DNA of 58,002 nt, taken from the NCBI GenBank assembly GCA_002337005.1, contig DDFD01000075.1, positions 1 to 58,002 of the forward strand, in the 5' to 3' direction. Source of the DNA: Flavobacteriales bacterium UBA1937. GTDB lineage: Bacteria; Bacteroidota; Bacteroidia; Flavobacteriales; Weeksellaceae. Under the pieces are notes generated by a model. That model was not told the origin of the DNA and did no database searches. It saw nothing but the letters and a program-made list of their open reading frames with translations. Made by a program: the position numbers and the translations under genes. How positions within the stretch are numbered: position 1 is the first letter of the stretch; each line of letters begins with the position of its first letter. Below, piece by piece: positions 24,479-31,396 of the stretch.

Positions 24479-25432
24479 CTATCTTTTCTGTTTATAAGAG
24501 TTTGATTGCTCTGATTTTATACCCTCTTCAATATCATTAGTTAAATTATTTTTCAAAATACTTTTGCTTTTGAGGTAATTGTTCAGGTCTTTGTGATTGG
24601 AATAAATTACTGAAAAATCCACTGCTTCAGGAAATATTTTAAGCAATTTTGAAGTGCCTTCTTGTCCAGGTTTATCATTGTCAAGCATCAAACTTGGTTT
24701 AAGTTGTTTTTCTTTTATCCATTCTACAGCTTTATTCAAATTGGAAAGGGAATTAAGAATAATACAATCTACTTTAAACTGATTTTCATTTTTTAAAGTA
24801 AGATGGGATAGGAAATCAAACATTCCTTCATAGACCAAACATATTTTATTTTCCTGATTTGGATTATTATTTTTAATAATTGAAATATCCTGCGAAGTAC
24901 AGCCTTTGAAAAATTCTGAACGAAGATGACACCCACCGCTATTATTGAGCCAACTCAATGCTGTATATTTTCTATGTTCTACGGAATAATGACACTCCTG
25001 CAAATATATCTTAGCTGTATCAATGTTGATCTTGCGTTCTTGTAAATAGTTTAACAATTTTGAATCCTGAAGAGATTGTATTTTCTCAATTTTAATACTG
25101 GATTCTTTTTTGGTCATGCGATTTTCTAATTCCTTGTTCTTATCGTTGAAAACAAAATCTGTTTTCAGATTCAGATCTTTCAAGAAGGATAATGCCTCAG
25201 AAACTGTTCCTGCTTTTTGCATAGCAAGAATGAGGTCTATTATTGTTCCTCCTTGTGCAGAACCGTGGTCATACCACAGATTTAGCTTGTTATCAACTTT
25301 CATCGATGCTGTTTTTTCCGCTCTTAAAGGAGAAAGGTAAAAATGGGAGTGTCGAACAATTTTTCGGGGCTGATACCCTAAGGTATTCAGAAAATCGATA
25401 ATTCTGATATTTTTTGCTGTTTTTATATTCAT
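24479..25432 (-). CDS. Mobile-element primase (CHC2-like and Toprim domains)
   Basis: 317 residues. The N-terminal ~1-95 resembles the CHC2 domain of DnaG (IIDFLNTLGYQP, LSPLRAEKTASMKVDN, LWYDHGSAQGGTIIDLI) but lacks the zinc-binding Cys/His set, as in many plasmid-borne primases. The Toprim part (~195-300) has the catalytic Glu in LVYEGMFDFLS and the acidic pair in LMLDNDKPGQEG. It would prime replication of the transferred or excised element. It lies between the RepA-like ATPase gene and the relaxase gene on the same strand. Confidence 0.85.
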   Translation of the reverse strand: MNIKTAKNIRIIDFLNTLGYQPRKIVRHSHFYLSPLRAEKTASMKVDNKLNLWYDHGSAQGGTIIDLILAMQKAGTVSEALSFLKDLNLKTDFVFNDKNKELENRMTKKESSIKIEKIQSLQDSKLLNYLQERKINIDTAKIYLQECHYSVEHRKYTALSWLNNSGGCHLRSEFFKGCTSQDISIIKNNNPNQENKICLVYEGMFDFLSHLTLKNENQFKVDCIILNSLSNLNKAVEWIKEKQLKPSLMLDNDKPGQEGTSKLLKIFPEAVDFSVIYSNHKDLNNYLKSKSILKNNLTNDIEEGIKSEQSNSYKQKR

Positions 25433-25522
25433 ATGCTTTGGATTTATTGGGTGTTTTTTCTTTCAACAGCAAAATTGCTCTTGAAAAGAAAATCAGTATT
25501 GGGTTAAGGGTTTTTTGATGGC

Positions 25523-25570
25523 TGGTTTAGTCTGGTTTACTACTATATAGTAGTAAACCAGACTAAACCA
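25523..25570. repeat. 48-bp perfect palindrome between RepA-like and primase genes
   Basis: The arm starts TGGTTTAGTCTGGTTTACTA (25523) and the sequence is perfectly self-complementary around the 25546/25547 centre. Each arm holds the heptamer TGGTTTA twice, 10 bases apart. It is 24 bases downstream of the RepA-like stop codon. It could be a replication origin with iteron-like half-sites, a single-strand origin after transfer, or a strong attenuator. Confidence 0.8.
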
Positions 25571-25594
25571 ATAGACCATTGAATGATTTTGGAA

Positions 25595-26629
25595 TCAGTA
25601 GTAAAAATTGGGATTAAATTTATAGTACTTTCCTTCTTTAAAAATCATTGCCTTATTTTGGCAAAAGACCTTTAGTTTTTTAGCTTTATTGGTTCCGAAA
25701 TCATATCCGAAATGTGCATAGGATTCTATGAGTCTTGATATAAGCTCTCCATAAGAAAGCGATTTCTGCTCTTTGAAAGAAAGAGATAACGCTTCTCGAT
25801 GAATCTGTTCAGAGATTTCTTGATAATCGAATCCTTTAGCTTGACCTATTTGTATATGATAATCATCTACCGATTCAGGCAAGCCATCATTATCAATCCT
25901 AAAGGCAAAAGGCTCGAACTCAACATCTCGAATGCTCATTGGTTTTACAATAGAAATATTGGGGTCTTTCTCATCTCTTACCACTTGTAGTATCGTCTCA
26001 GCTTTATTCAGCAGTTCAGTCCCCAAATGTCCTCTTGCGTTATCATCTGTTTTATTAACGTGCAAAACGGTGTGAATATGCAACTGATAGACTTCTGTCC
26101 AAATCATAAGTTTGGAAATAACCTCGGTGGATTCATTTGGGGAATTGATATCGAATACCAGATCTCTTAAGCCATCAATGATTACCAGTCCCAAAGAACT
26201 TGTACTTTTAATAGCCTCTTCGATAATTTGAATACGTGTTGATGGATTGAATCTTCTCAGACAAACAAATTCAAGATTCTCAGGTTGAATGTCTTTGCTC
26301 ATTCCCGAAAGTTCAATAATTCTTGACAATACTTTCTGACTGTGAAACGGACTTTGCTCGGTATCGAAGTAAATGATTTTCCTCTTGTCATCTGGCATAG
26401 CCGCATTATAATTAAGCATTAATTGACAGACTAGGGCAGCAGCGGTCATTGCGGTAACACTAAAGGTCTTTCTGCTTTTGGCTTTTCCAACAGTAGCCGA
26501 AAAATTTCCCAAAGTTCCTATAACGGATTCATCAATGCGTATGACCACAGGAGGATATTCAAATTTATCTGTAATCAATAGCCTTGAGGAGTGCCATAGT
26601 TCTTTTATATTTTTACTATTATCCTCCAT
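25595..26629 (-). CDS. RepA-like RecA-fold ATPase of the mobile element
   Basis: 344 residues. A Walker A-like loop, GKAKSRKT, follows TLGNFSATV (~35-55). YFDTEQSPFHSQ is a strand of the RecA core, and the Walker B strand is LGLVIIDGLRDLVFD (~155). Further motifs include LHVNKTDDNARGHLGTELLN. The family (AAA_25/RepA-like) provides helicase or replication functions in plasmids and integrative elements. The C-terminal ~270-344 looks like a small winged-helix part. Its ATG overlaps the DUF3853 stop (TAATG), so the two are translationally coupled. Confidence 0.82.
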   Translation of the reverse strand: MEDNSKNIKELWHSSRLLITDKFEYPPVVIRIDESVIGTLGNFSATVGKAKSRKTFSVTAMTAAALVCQLMLNYNAAMPDDKRKIIYFDTEQSPFHSQKVLSRIIELSGMSKDIQPENLEFVCLRRFNPSTRIQIIEEAIKSTSSLGLVIIDGLRDLVFDINSPNESTEVISKLMIWTEVYQLHIHTVLHVNKTDDNARGHLGTELLNKAETILQVVRDEKDPNISIVKPMSIRDVEFEPFAFRIDNDGLPESVDDYHIQIGQAKGFDYQEISEQIHREALSLSFKEQKSLSYGELISRLIESYAHFGYDFGTNKAKKLKVFCQNKAMIFKEGKYYKFNPNFYY

Positions 26630-26931
26630 TACTTTCTTCCTCCTTTTTTATGCCCTGCCAGTTCTAATGCAAGGTCTGCATCTACAATGATTTTACGTCC
26701 TATCTGCGTGATGGCTTTATCTATTCTCCCACTTTGCTTGATACGGTTGGCTGTGGGAATACTGCATCCAAATAGACGTGCAATTCCAGCGATTCCGTAA
26801 ACGTGTTTTTTTGTAGAATTATTGAGAGAAACAATTTCTGGTTTTTTGTTTTCATTGGTCTTCTGAAGGTAAAGAAATTCCTCACCTGTCATCTGCCAAA
26901 GAGGTTTCTGTTTAAGTTCATTTAGGTTCAT
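26629..26931 (-). CDS. DUF3853 / excisionase-like helix-turn-helix protein
   Basis: 100 residues. The C-terminal half has an excisionase-type HTH: VYGIAGIARLFGCSIPTANR, then KQSGRIDKAITQIGRKIIVD. The N-terminal end LKQKPLWQMTGEEFLYLQKT is the DUF3853 signature found in Bacteroidetes mobile elements. It probably binds element DNA to guide excision or to regulate rep. It is the first gene of a coupled pair with the RepA-like ATPase gene. Confidence 0.85.
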   Translation of the reverse strand: MNLNELKQKPLWQMTGEEFLYLQKTNENKKPEIVSLNNSTKKHVYGIAGIARLFGCSIPTANRIKQSGRIDKAITQIGRKIIVDADLALELAGHKKGGRK

Positions 26932-27047
26932 ATTCTTTTACAATGTTATTGTTAAACAAGCCTTGTACTTCGGCGTTATTGTTCGAACACATTGCAAATC
27001 TATGACGTGAAAAGGGTGGTGTGTAGGTGGGTTCTTTAAATTTATAT

Positions 27048-27062
27048 TATTGATAATCAATG
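27048..27062 (+). repeat. 15-bp repeat shared with the left end of the island
   Basis: TATTGATAATCAATG is identical to 12772-12786, four bases inside attL. It contains the perfect palindrome ATTGATAATCAAT. A copy next to attL and a copy upstream of the DUF3853 gene suggest a common binding protein, such as the excisionase. Confidence 0.5.
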
Positions 27063-27108
27063 AGTATTAAATTTATTTTAAGTGGTAAAGGTGGTTGTTT
27101 GCACAATA

Positions 27109-28152
27109 TCAGAAAATATTATTGAATATTGATTCAATAACGTCTTTAAATTTTTTATTTTTCTTATTGCCTTCTTCAGAACTTACGGATACGGTTTTAT
27201 ATTTAGAATTATAAATTTTCCATTTAATTCCTAATTTATTAAGTAGAGCTGTTCTCCATTCTTTATTGTTATCGGATTGAAGGCAACTATAAAGGTTTGA
27301 AATTAAATGATACATTCGTTCTTTTTCACGATTTTTAATTATCAGCTTAGTAGTCGTTGGTTGCAAATTGAGAATGTTATAAAAATCTATAACATTCAAA
27401 TTCTCAAATTGTACGCCATTACATTCTTTATGTATTGATAATATTAATTGCATATCGAAATATTCTCTCTTTTTTGGTTCGGAATTTTGCTCGGAGTCTA
27501 GACTCCATTCATCGAAAAAATAATTATTTAGTACCAGAAGAAAAGAGCTTTCCAATTCGTAAATCTTTCCAAAAACATTATCGGCGAATTTTAAGGATTC
27601 GTTATGTAATTTTTCTTTTTCCCGATGAAGCGTTTCAAGTTTTTCTTGTTCTATTTTATACAAATCGGAAAATTTATTTACTTTCTCTTCAAGTTCTCTA
27701 ACTCTCTCATCATCACCTTTCCAACTTGCTGATTCCAAAGAATTTTCGGTGTACCTTAATTCTATATACTGATTATTGGCGTGTTTTTCTTGAATTTTTA
27801 TTTTAGATTCAACGGAATTGGCTCTATCCCAGCAAATTTCAAATGTATCTATACTATCTAAAAAATTTCTATTGTCATTATATTTTTCAATATTCTTTTT
27901 TATCACTTTTCGCAATATCGAAAAAAACTGTAGCTGTTTTTCCTTTTCTTTGGAAGTGATGAAATTTAAAACTGCTTTTTCAAAATTTTCAAGATTTCTG
28001 AATTGATTATAAAAAGTAAAAATTTGCTGTTGGTCTTCAAAATACAATACTTTGTATTTTAGTATACTTTGATATATTTCGTCTATTTTTGTGTATTTCG
28101 GCAATATATCCGTAATTTGGTATTGAAAATCTTGAGTGTTATTTTCTTCCAT
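27109..28152 (-). CDS. Hypothetical coiled-coil protein of the island
   Basis: 347 residues. No signal peptide or membrane segment is visible. The middle (~110-190) is strongly charged and predicted coiled coil (DDERVRELEEKVNKF, YKIEQEKLETLHREKEKL). The C-terminal third includes LILSIHKECNGVQFENLNVI and a short basic/serine stretch. It starts 8 bases after the integrase stop, so it is co-transcribed with the integrase. No family is recognised; genes in this position in related elements are usually uncharacterised. Confidence 0.7.
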   Translation of the reverse strand: MEENNTQDFQYQITDILPKYTKIDEIYQSILKYKVLYFEDQQQIFTFYNQFRNLENFEKAVLNFITSKEKEKQLQFFSILRKVIKKNIEKYNDNRNFLDSIDTFEICWDRANSVESKIKIQEKHANNQYIELRYTENSLESASWKGDDERVRELEEKVNKFSDLYKIEQEKLETLHREKEKLHNESLKFADNVFGKIYELESSFLLVLNNYFFDEWSLDSEQNSEPKKREYFDMQLILSIHKECNGVQFENLNVIDFYNILNLQPTTTKLIIKNREKERMYHLISNLYSCLQSDNNKEWRTALLNKLGIKWKIYNSKYKTVSVSSEEGNKKNKKFKDVIESIFNNIF

Positions 28153-28160
28153 TTGTTAAA

Positions 28161-29450
28161 TTATAATTGATTAAATTTATCCATTGCATTAGCTTTAATC
28201 TCGTCAGCAATATCAATATATGGTTTCATCGCTTTATAATCACTATGTCCTGTCCATTTCATAACAACCTGTGCTGGAATTCCTAACGAAAGAGCATTAC
28301 AAATAAAAGTCCGCCTTCCTGCATGTGTTCCTAATAAAGCATATTTTGGTGTAACTTCATCAATACGTTTATTCCCTTTATAGTAAACTTCCCGAATCGG
28401 TTCATTTATTTCTGCTAATTCCGCTAGTTCTTTCAAGTAATCATTCATTTTTTGGTTAGTAATTACAGGTAGTACTTTATCATATTCAAAATGAACTTCT
28501 TTATATTTGTCAAGTATTGCTTTGCTATGGTTATTCAATTCAATAATCAAACTATCTGCGGTTTTAACAGTAGTAATTTCGATGTGATTTTCTTTTACAT
28601 CACTTCTTCTTAAATTGAAAACATCGGAATATCTAAGTCCTGTAAAGCATTGAAATAAAAAAACATCACGAACTCTTTCCAAATATTTTTTTGTTTCTGG
28701 AATTTTGTATTCTCTCAGTTTTGTAAGTTCTGCCCAAGTTAGAAATATGACTTTCTTTTGGGTGGTCTTTAATTTTGGTTTAAATAATTCAAAGGCAAAA
28801 TTAGAAGTGTATCCTTTCTTTTTACTCCATCTAAGAAACCATTTTAGGAATCCTATCTGCTTTCCTATAGTGCTATTTCGAAAATCTTTCTTATCACGGA
28901 GAAAGTTTACATATTGAGTCAACTTGCTTTCATCTAAAGCTTCATATGAAAGTTCTTTGTCAAAGTTGGTTAAATGATTCTTTGTCGCTGCAAATTTTTC
29001 ATAAGTGGCTTCTGTCCAATTGTTATGTACACCACATTCCCGTACAAACTCATCAAATTTATTCATAAAAGATATTATGGGGACTTCAATCTCCAAAGTA
29101 TTTGTCAACCCCTTATTTTGTCGATTGTTGAAAGCTACTTTAAGCTGTTCAGGAGTAGGAATGATGTCTTTTACTTCGCATTCTTTGAAAATGTCCTGTA
29201 TATCCGAATAGTATTTTAAAAGATCTGAATTGATTTCTGTTGCAGTTTGCTTAAGTTTGTTCGTACAACCGTTTTTTACCCGTTGTCTGTCTTCGTCCCA
29301 TTTTGAAACATCAATTCGGTAGCCTGTGGTAAATTCAATACGTTTATTATTGTAAATAACTCGCATACGGATTGGGACATTCTCTATTACAGGAACATTC
29401 TCTTTTTTTCTTTTTTCAAGAGCAAATACAATATTTCGTTTGATATTCAT
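28161..29450 (-). CDS. Tyrosine recombinase (integrase) of the ssrA island
   Basis: The start is placed at ATG 29450 (MNIKRNIVFALEKRKKENVP); an in-frame GTG at 29474 is possible but lies in the presumed control region. The 429-residue product has an arm-binding domain (~1-90), a SAM-like core-binding domain (~105-200) and a catalytic domain (~210-420) with the residues needed for strand exchange: Arg in FTGLRYSDV, the HxxR box in GTHAGRRTF, His in WTGHSDY and the nucleophile Tyr in MKPYIDI. It is the Bacteroidetes type that uses tRNA or tmRNA 3' ends. It lies 158 bases from attR, as expected for the element's own integrase. Confidence 0.95.
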   Translation of the reverse strand: MNIKRNIVFALEKRKKENVPVIENVPIRMRVIYNNKRIEFTTGYRIDVSKWDEDRQRVKNGCTNKLKQTATEINSDLLKYYSDIQDIFKECEVKDIIPTPEQLKVAFNNRQNKGLTNTLEIEVPIISFMNKFDEFVRECGVHNNWTEATYEKFAATKNHLTNFDKELSYEALDESKLTQYVNFLRDKKDFRNSTIGKQIGFLKWFLRWSKKKGYTSNFAFELFKPKLKTTQKKVIFLTWAELTKLREYKIPETKKYLERVRDVFLFQCFTGLRYSDVFNLRRSDVKENHIEITTVKTADSLIIELNNHSKAILDKYKEVHFEYDKVLPVITNQKMNDYLKELAELAEINEPIREVYYKGNKRIDEVTPKYALLGTHAGRRTFICNALSLGIPAQVVMKWTGHSDYKAMKPYIDIADEIKANAMDKFNQL

Positions 29451-29470
29451 AAATGTAGTGCTAATATTCG

Positions 29471-29488
29471 ACACCCAAATTTACACCC
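29471..29488 (+). promoter_or_regulatory. Candidate integrase arm-type sites, right end
   Basis: ACACCC occurs at 29471-29476 and again at 29483-29488, the same 12-base period and strand as at 12800-12817. The pair lies in the integrase promoter region, so binding could also autoregulate the gene. Confidence 0.4.
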
Positions 29489-29607
29489 AATTATTGAGAT
29501 GCGCAAAGATTATTTATGATATTTTATTGTTGTTAAAAAATATATTATCTATTGAAAATCAGTATTTTGATGATATGTGACTATCTATATAGGTTAAGGA
29601 GAAAGAG

Positions 29608-29623
29608 CCTCCAACTCCACAAA
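29608..29623 (+). repeat. attR: 16-bp direct repeat
   Basis: CCTCCAACTCCACAAA is identical to attL in ssrA (12753-12768). Here it is not preceded by a tmRNA sequence, marking the far end of the island. Confidence 0.88.
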
Positions 29624-29649
29624 AAAATCACCGAAATTTCGGTGATTTT
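29624..29649. terminator. Original ssrA terminator, now also ending metF
   Basis: AAAATCACCGAAA pairs with TTTCGGTGATTTT and is flanked by A and T runs. It follows directly after attR, so before integration it stood right behind ssrA. It also lies 3 bases past the metF stop on the other strand. Confidence 0.8.
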
Positions 29650-29652
29650 TTG

Positions 29653-30609
29653 TTAAAAAATTTCTTTAGCTATTTTATATATATTATCACTTTTCCCCAT
29701 AGAATAATAATGCAAAACTGGCACCCCGAAATCCAGTAGTTCTTTACTCTGTTGGATGCTCCATTCTATTCCTACTTGTCTTACTTCGGCAGTTGTTTTA
29801 CATTTTTGAACTTCATTAATCAAAGCTTCTGGCAAATCAATTCTAAAAATCTGAGGTAAAATCTGCAAATGACTTTTGGTAGCAATCGGTTTAATTCCTG
29901 GGATAATAGGAACTTCTATTCCCATTGCACGCGCTTCCTTCACAAAATCAAAAAACTTTTGGTTGTCAAAAAACATTTGGGTTACAATGTAATCTGCGCC
30001 ATTTTCTACTTTTTGTTTGAGCATTTGCAGATCATAATTCATGTTAGGAGCTTCTAGATGTTTTTCAGGATAACCAGCCACCCCAATACAAAAATCCATA
30101 TTTTCGGCAACTTCTATTTCTTCGTGAAGAAATTTACCAGAGTTCAAATCCTTAATTTGTTTCACCAAATCAGACGCAAAAGGATGTCCTTCGCTGTGCG
30201 CTTTAAAGTATTGTTCGTCTTTTCTAGAATCTCCACGTAATGCCATAATGTTTTGAATACCAAGATATTGGCATTCTATTAAAGCGTATTCGGTTTCTTC
30301 TTTATTAAAACCACCACACAGAATATGCGGAACTGTATCTACTCCGTATTTATGTTGAAGAGAAGCACAAATTCCTATTGTTCCGGGGCGTTTTCTCGTG
30401 ATTTTTTTCTCAAAAAGCCCGTTTTCTTTCTCTATAAAAATATATTCTTCTCTAGATGTGGTCACATCTATAAAAGGCGGCTTAAACTCCATCAGAGGAT
30501 CTATATTTTTGTACAAATCATTAATGCTAGATCCTTTTTGCGGCGGAATTACCTCAAAAGAAAAAAGCGTCTTTCCGTTGGCGTTTTGTATGTGTTCTGT
30601 TATTTTCAT
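29653..30609 (-). CDS. metF: 5,10-methylenetetrahydrofolate reductase
   Basis: 318 residues, a standard MetF length. It opens KTLFSFEVIPPQKGSSINDL and has FIDVTTSREEYIF, the FAD-site strand NIMALRGDSRKDE and the TIM-barrel motifs IGVAGYPEKHLEAPN, DYIVTQMFFDNQ and VPIIPGIKPI. The enzyme makes 5-methyl-tetrahydrofolate, the methyl donor for methionine synthase. It is the last gene of a leftward group: SAM riboswitch, homocysteine-binding MetH piece, MetH core, a small secreted protein, then metF. The 213-base gap before it includes a repeat element. Confidence 0.96.
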   Translation of the reverse strand: MKITEHIQNANGKTLFSFEVIPPQKGSSINDLYKNIDPLMEFKPPFIDVTTSREEYIFIEKENGLFEKKITRKRPGTIGICASLQHKYGVDTVPHILCGGFNKEETEYALIECQYLGIQNIMALRGDSRKDEQYFKAHSEGHPFASDLVKQIKDLNSGKFLHEEIEVAENMDFCIGVAGYPEKHLEAPNMNYDLQMLKQKVENGADYIVTQMFFDNQKFFDFVKEARAMGIEVPIIPGIKPIATKSHLQILPQIFRIDLPEALINEVQKCKTTAEVRQVGIEWSIQQSKELLDFGVPVLHYYSMGKSDNIYKIAKEIF

Positions 30610-30683
30610 CGGTCATTGCAAGGAACTGAGTAATCAATTCGTCCCTATTTTTTATATTTTAATTATTTTTTATTTTATTTTTT

Positions 30684-30820
30684 GGGCGTGTTTTGTAAAA
30701 AAGCCAAAACTATAGCCAAGCATTTTTTTACAAAACCGCGCTTTTCGTTTCAATCTTTTTTTGCCCAAGCTTTTCCCAAAGAAAAAAAGGATTTCCACTG
30801 CAATCGCTCACGCGAATCAA
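30684..30820. repeat. Flavobacterial intergenic repeat element with a long hairpin
   Basis: GCGTGTTTTGTAAAAAA (30686-30702) pairs with TTTTTTACAAAACCGCGC (30724-30741), followed by a purine/pyrimidine-rich stretch containing GGATTTCCACTGCAATCGCT and CACGCG. From memory, sequences of this style recur many times between genes in Flavobacteriaceae; nothing in this window proves copy number. It is non-coding. Confidence 0.45.
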
Positions 30821-30822
30821 AT

Positions 30823-31341
30823 TCATTTCAATAAATAATTTTCAATTTCAAACTCATTAGAGAATTTAAATTTTCTTTTTAATAAAAACTTATATTCCTC
30901 ATCAGTTAAAAAACCATAAATAGAAGTAATTTCATCTTTCTTATTATATGTAAAACTCCAAGGTTTATAATTATAATTTATTTTGCCATTTCCTAAGTTA
31001 AAATCTTCATATGATACTTCTTTGAAAATATTATTAAATTTATATGAATATTTATTTTCAAAAACAATTAACTTAAAATCACTTACTGAATAAACTTTTT
31101 TGTAAGGAAAATCTTTTAATAAACAACTAGAATCAAAATGAATAGTCAAAACATTTTTATCCTTAAATTTTTCGTCAGGATAAATTCCAACAATTAATAC
31201 ATCACCCTTATTTTTGTAAAAATTTTTGTTTTCGGTTTTATAAATAATAAAACTTTCTACAAAATTTTTTATGGTCTTCTTGCTTTGTGCGAAAGACAAG
31301 AAAGACAAAGAAGCAAATAATATTACAAGTCTAATTTTCAT
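30823..31341 (-). CDS. Secreted hypothetical protein in the methionine gene group
   Basis: 172 residues with a signal peptide MKIRLVILFASLSFLSFAQ. The mature part is rich in Lys, Phe and Tyr, with alternating strand-like segments (KGDVLIVGIYPDEK, KVYSVSDFKLIVFEN) and no known domain. It lies between metH and metF on the same strand, but its AT-rich composition and lack of conservation with the pathway suggest a passenger rather than a methionine enzyme. Confidence 0.6.
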   Translation of the reverse strand: MKIRLVILFASLSFLSFAQSKKTIKNFVESFIIYKTENKNFYKNKGDVLIVGIYPDEKFKDKNVLTIHFDSSCLLKDFPYKKVYSVSDFKLIVFENKYSYKFNNIFKEVSYEDFNLGNGKINYNYKPWSFTYNKKDEITSIYGFLTDEEYKFLLKRKFKFSNEFEIENYLLK

Positions 31342-31396
31342 TTCTAATTCTATTTAAGTTTTTTTTCGACGTTCGTTACTATTTGCTCGCAAAAAT

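Larger units (their letters stand above)
12753..29623. mobile_element. Integrative mobilizable element in ssrA carrying an RHS toxin locus
   Basis: The element is bounded by perfect 16-bp direct repeats at 12753-12768 and 29608-29623, the left one being the 3' end of ssrA. Reading leftward from the right end it holds a tyrosine integrase, a coiled-coil gene, DUF3853, a RepA-like ATPase, a Toprim primase and a MobV relaxase, then RHS-toxin cargo and decayed genes. This backbone resembles NBU-like mobilizable elements of Bacteroidetes. It has no conjugation (tra) genes, so transfer would need a helper element. All intact genes inside point leftward. The size between repeats is about 16.85 kb. 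Confidence 0.88.

Noticed and set aside
29451..29474. GTG start for the integrase
   Set aside because: It adds eight residues overlapping the presumed arm sites; the ATG at 29450 is better placed.
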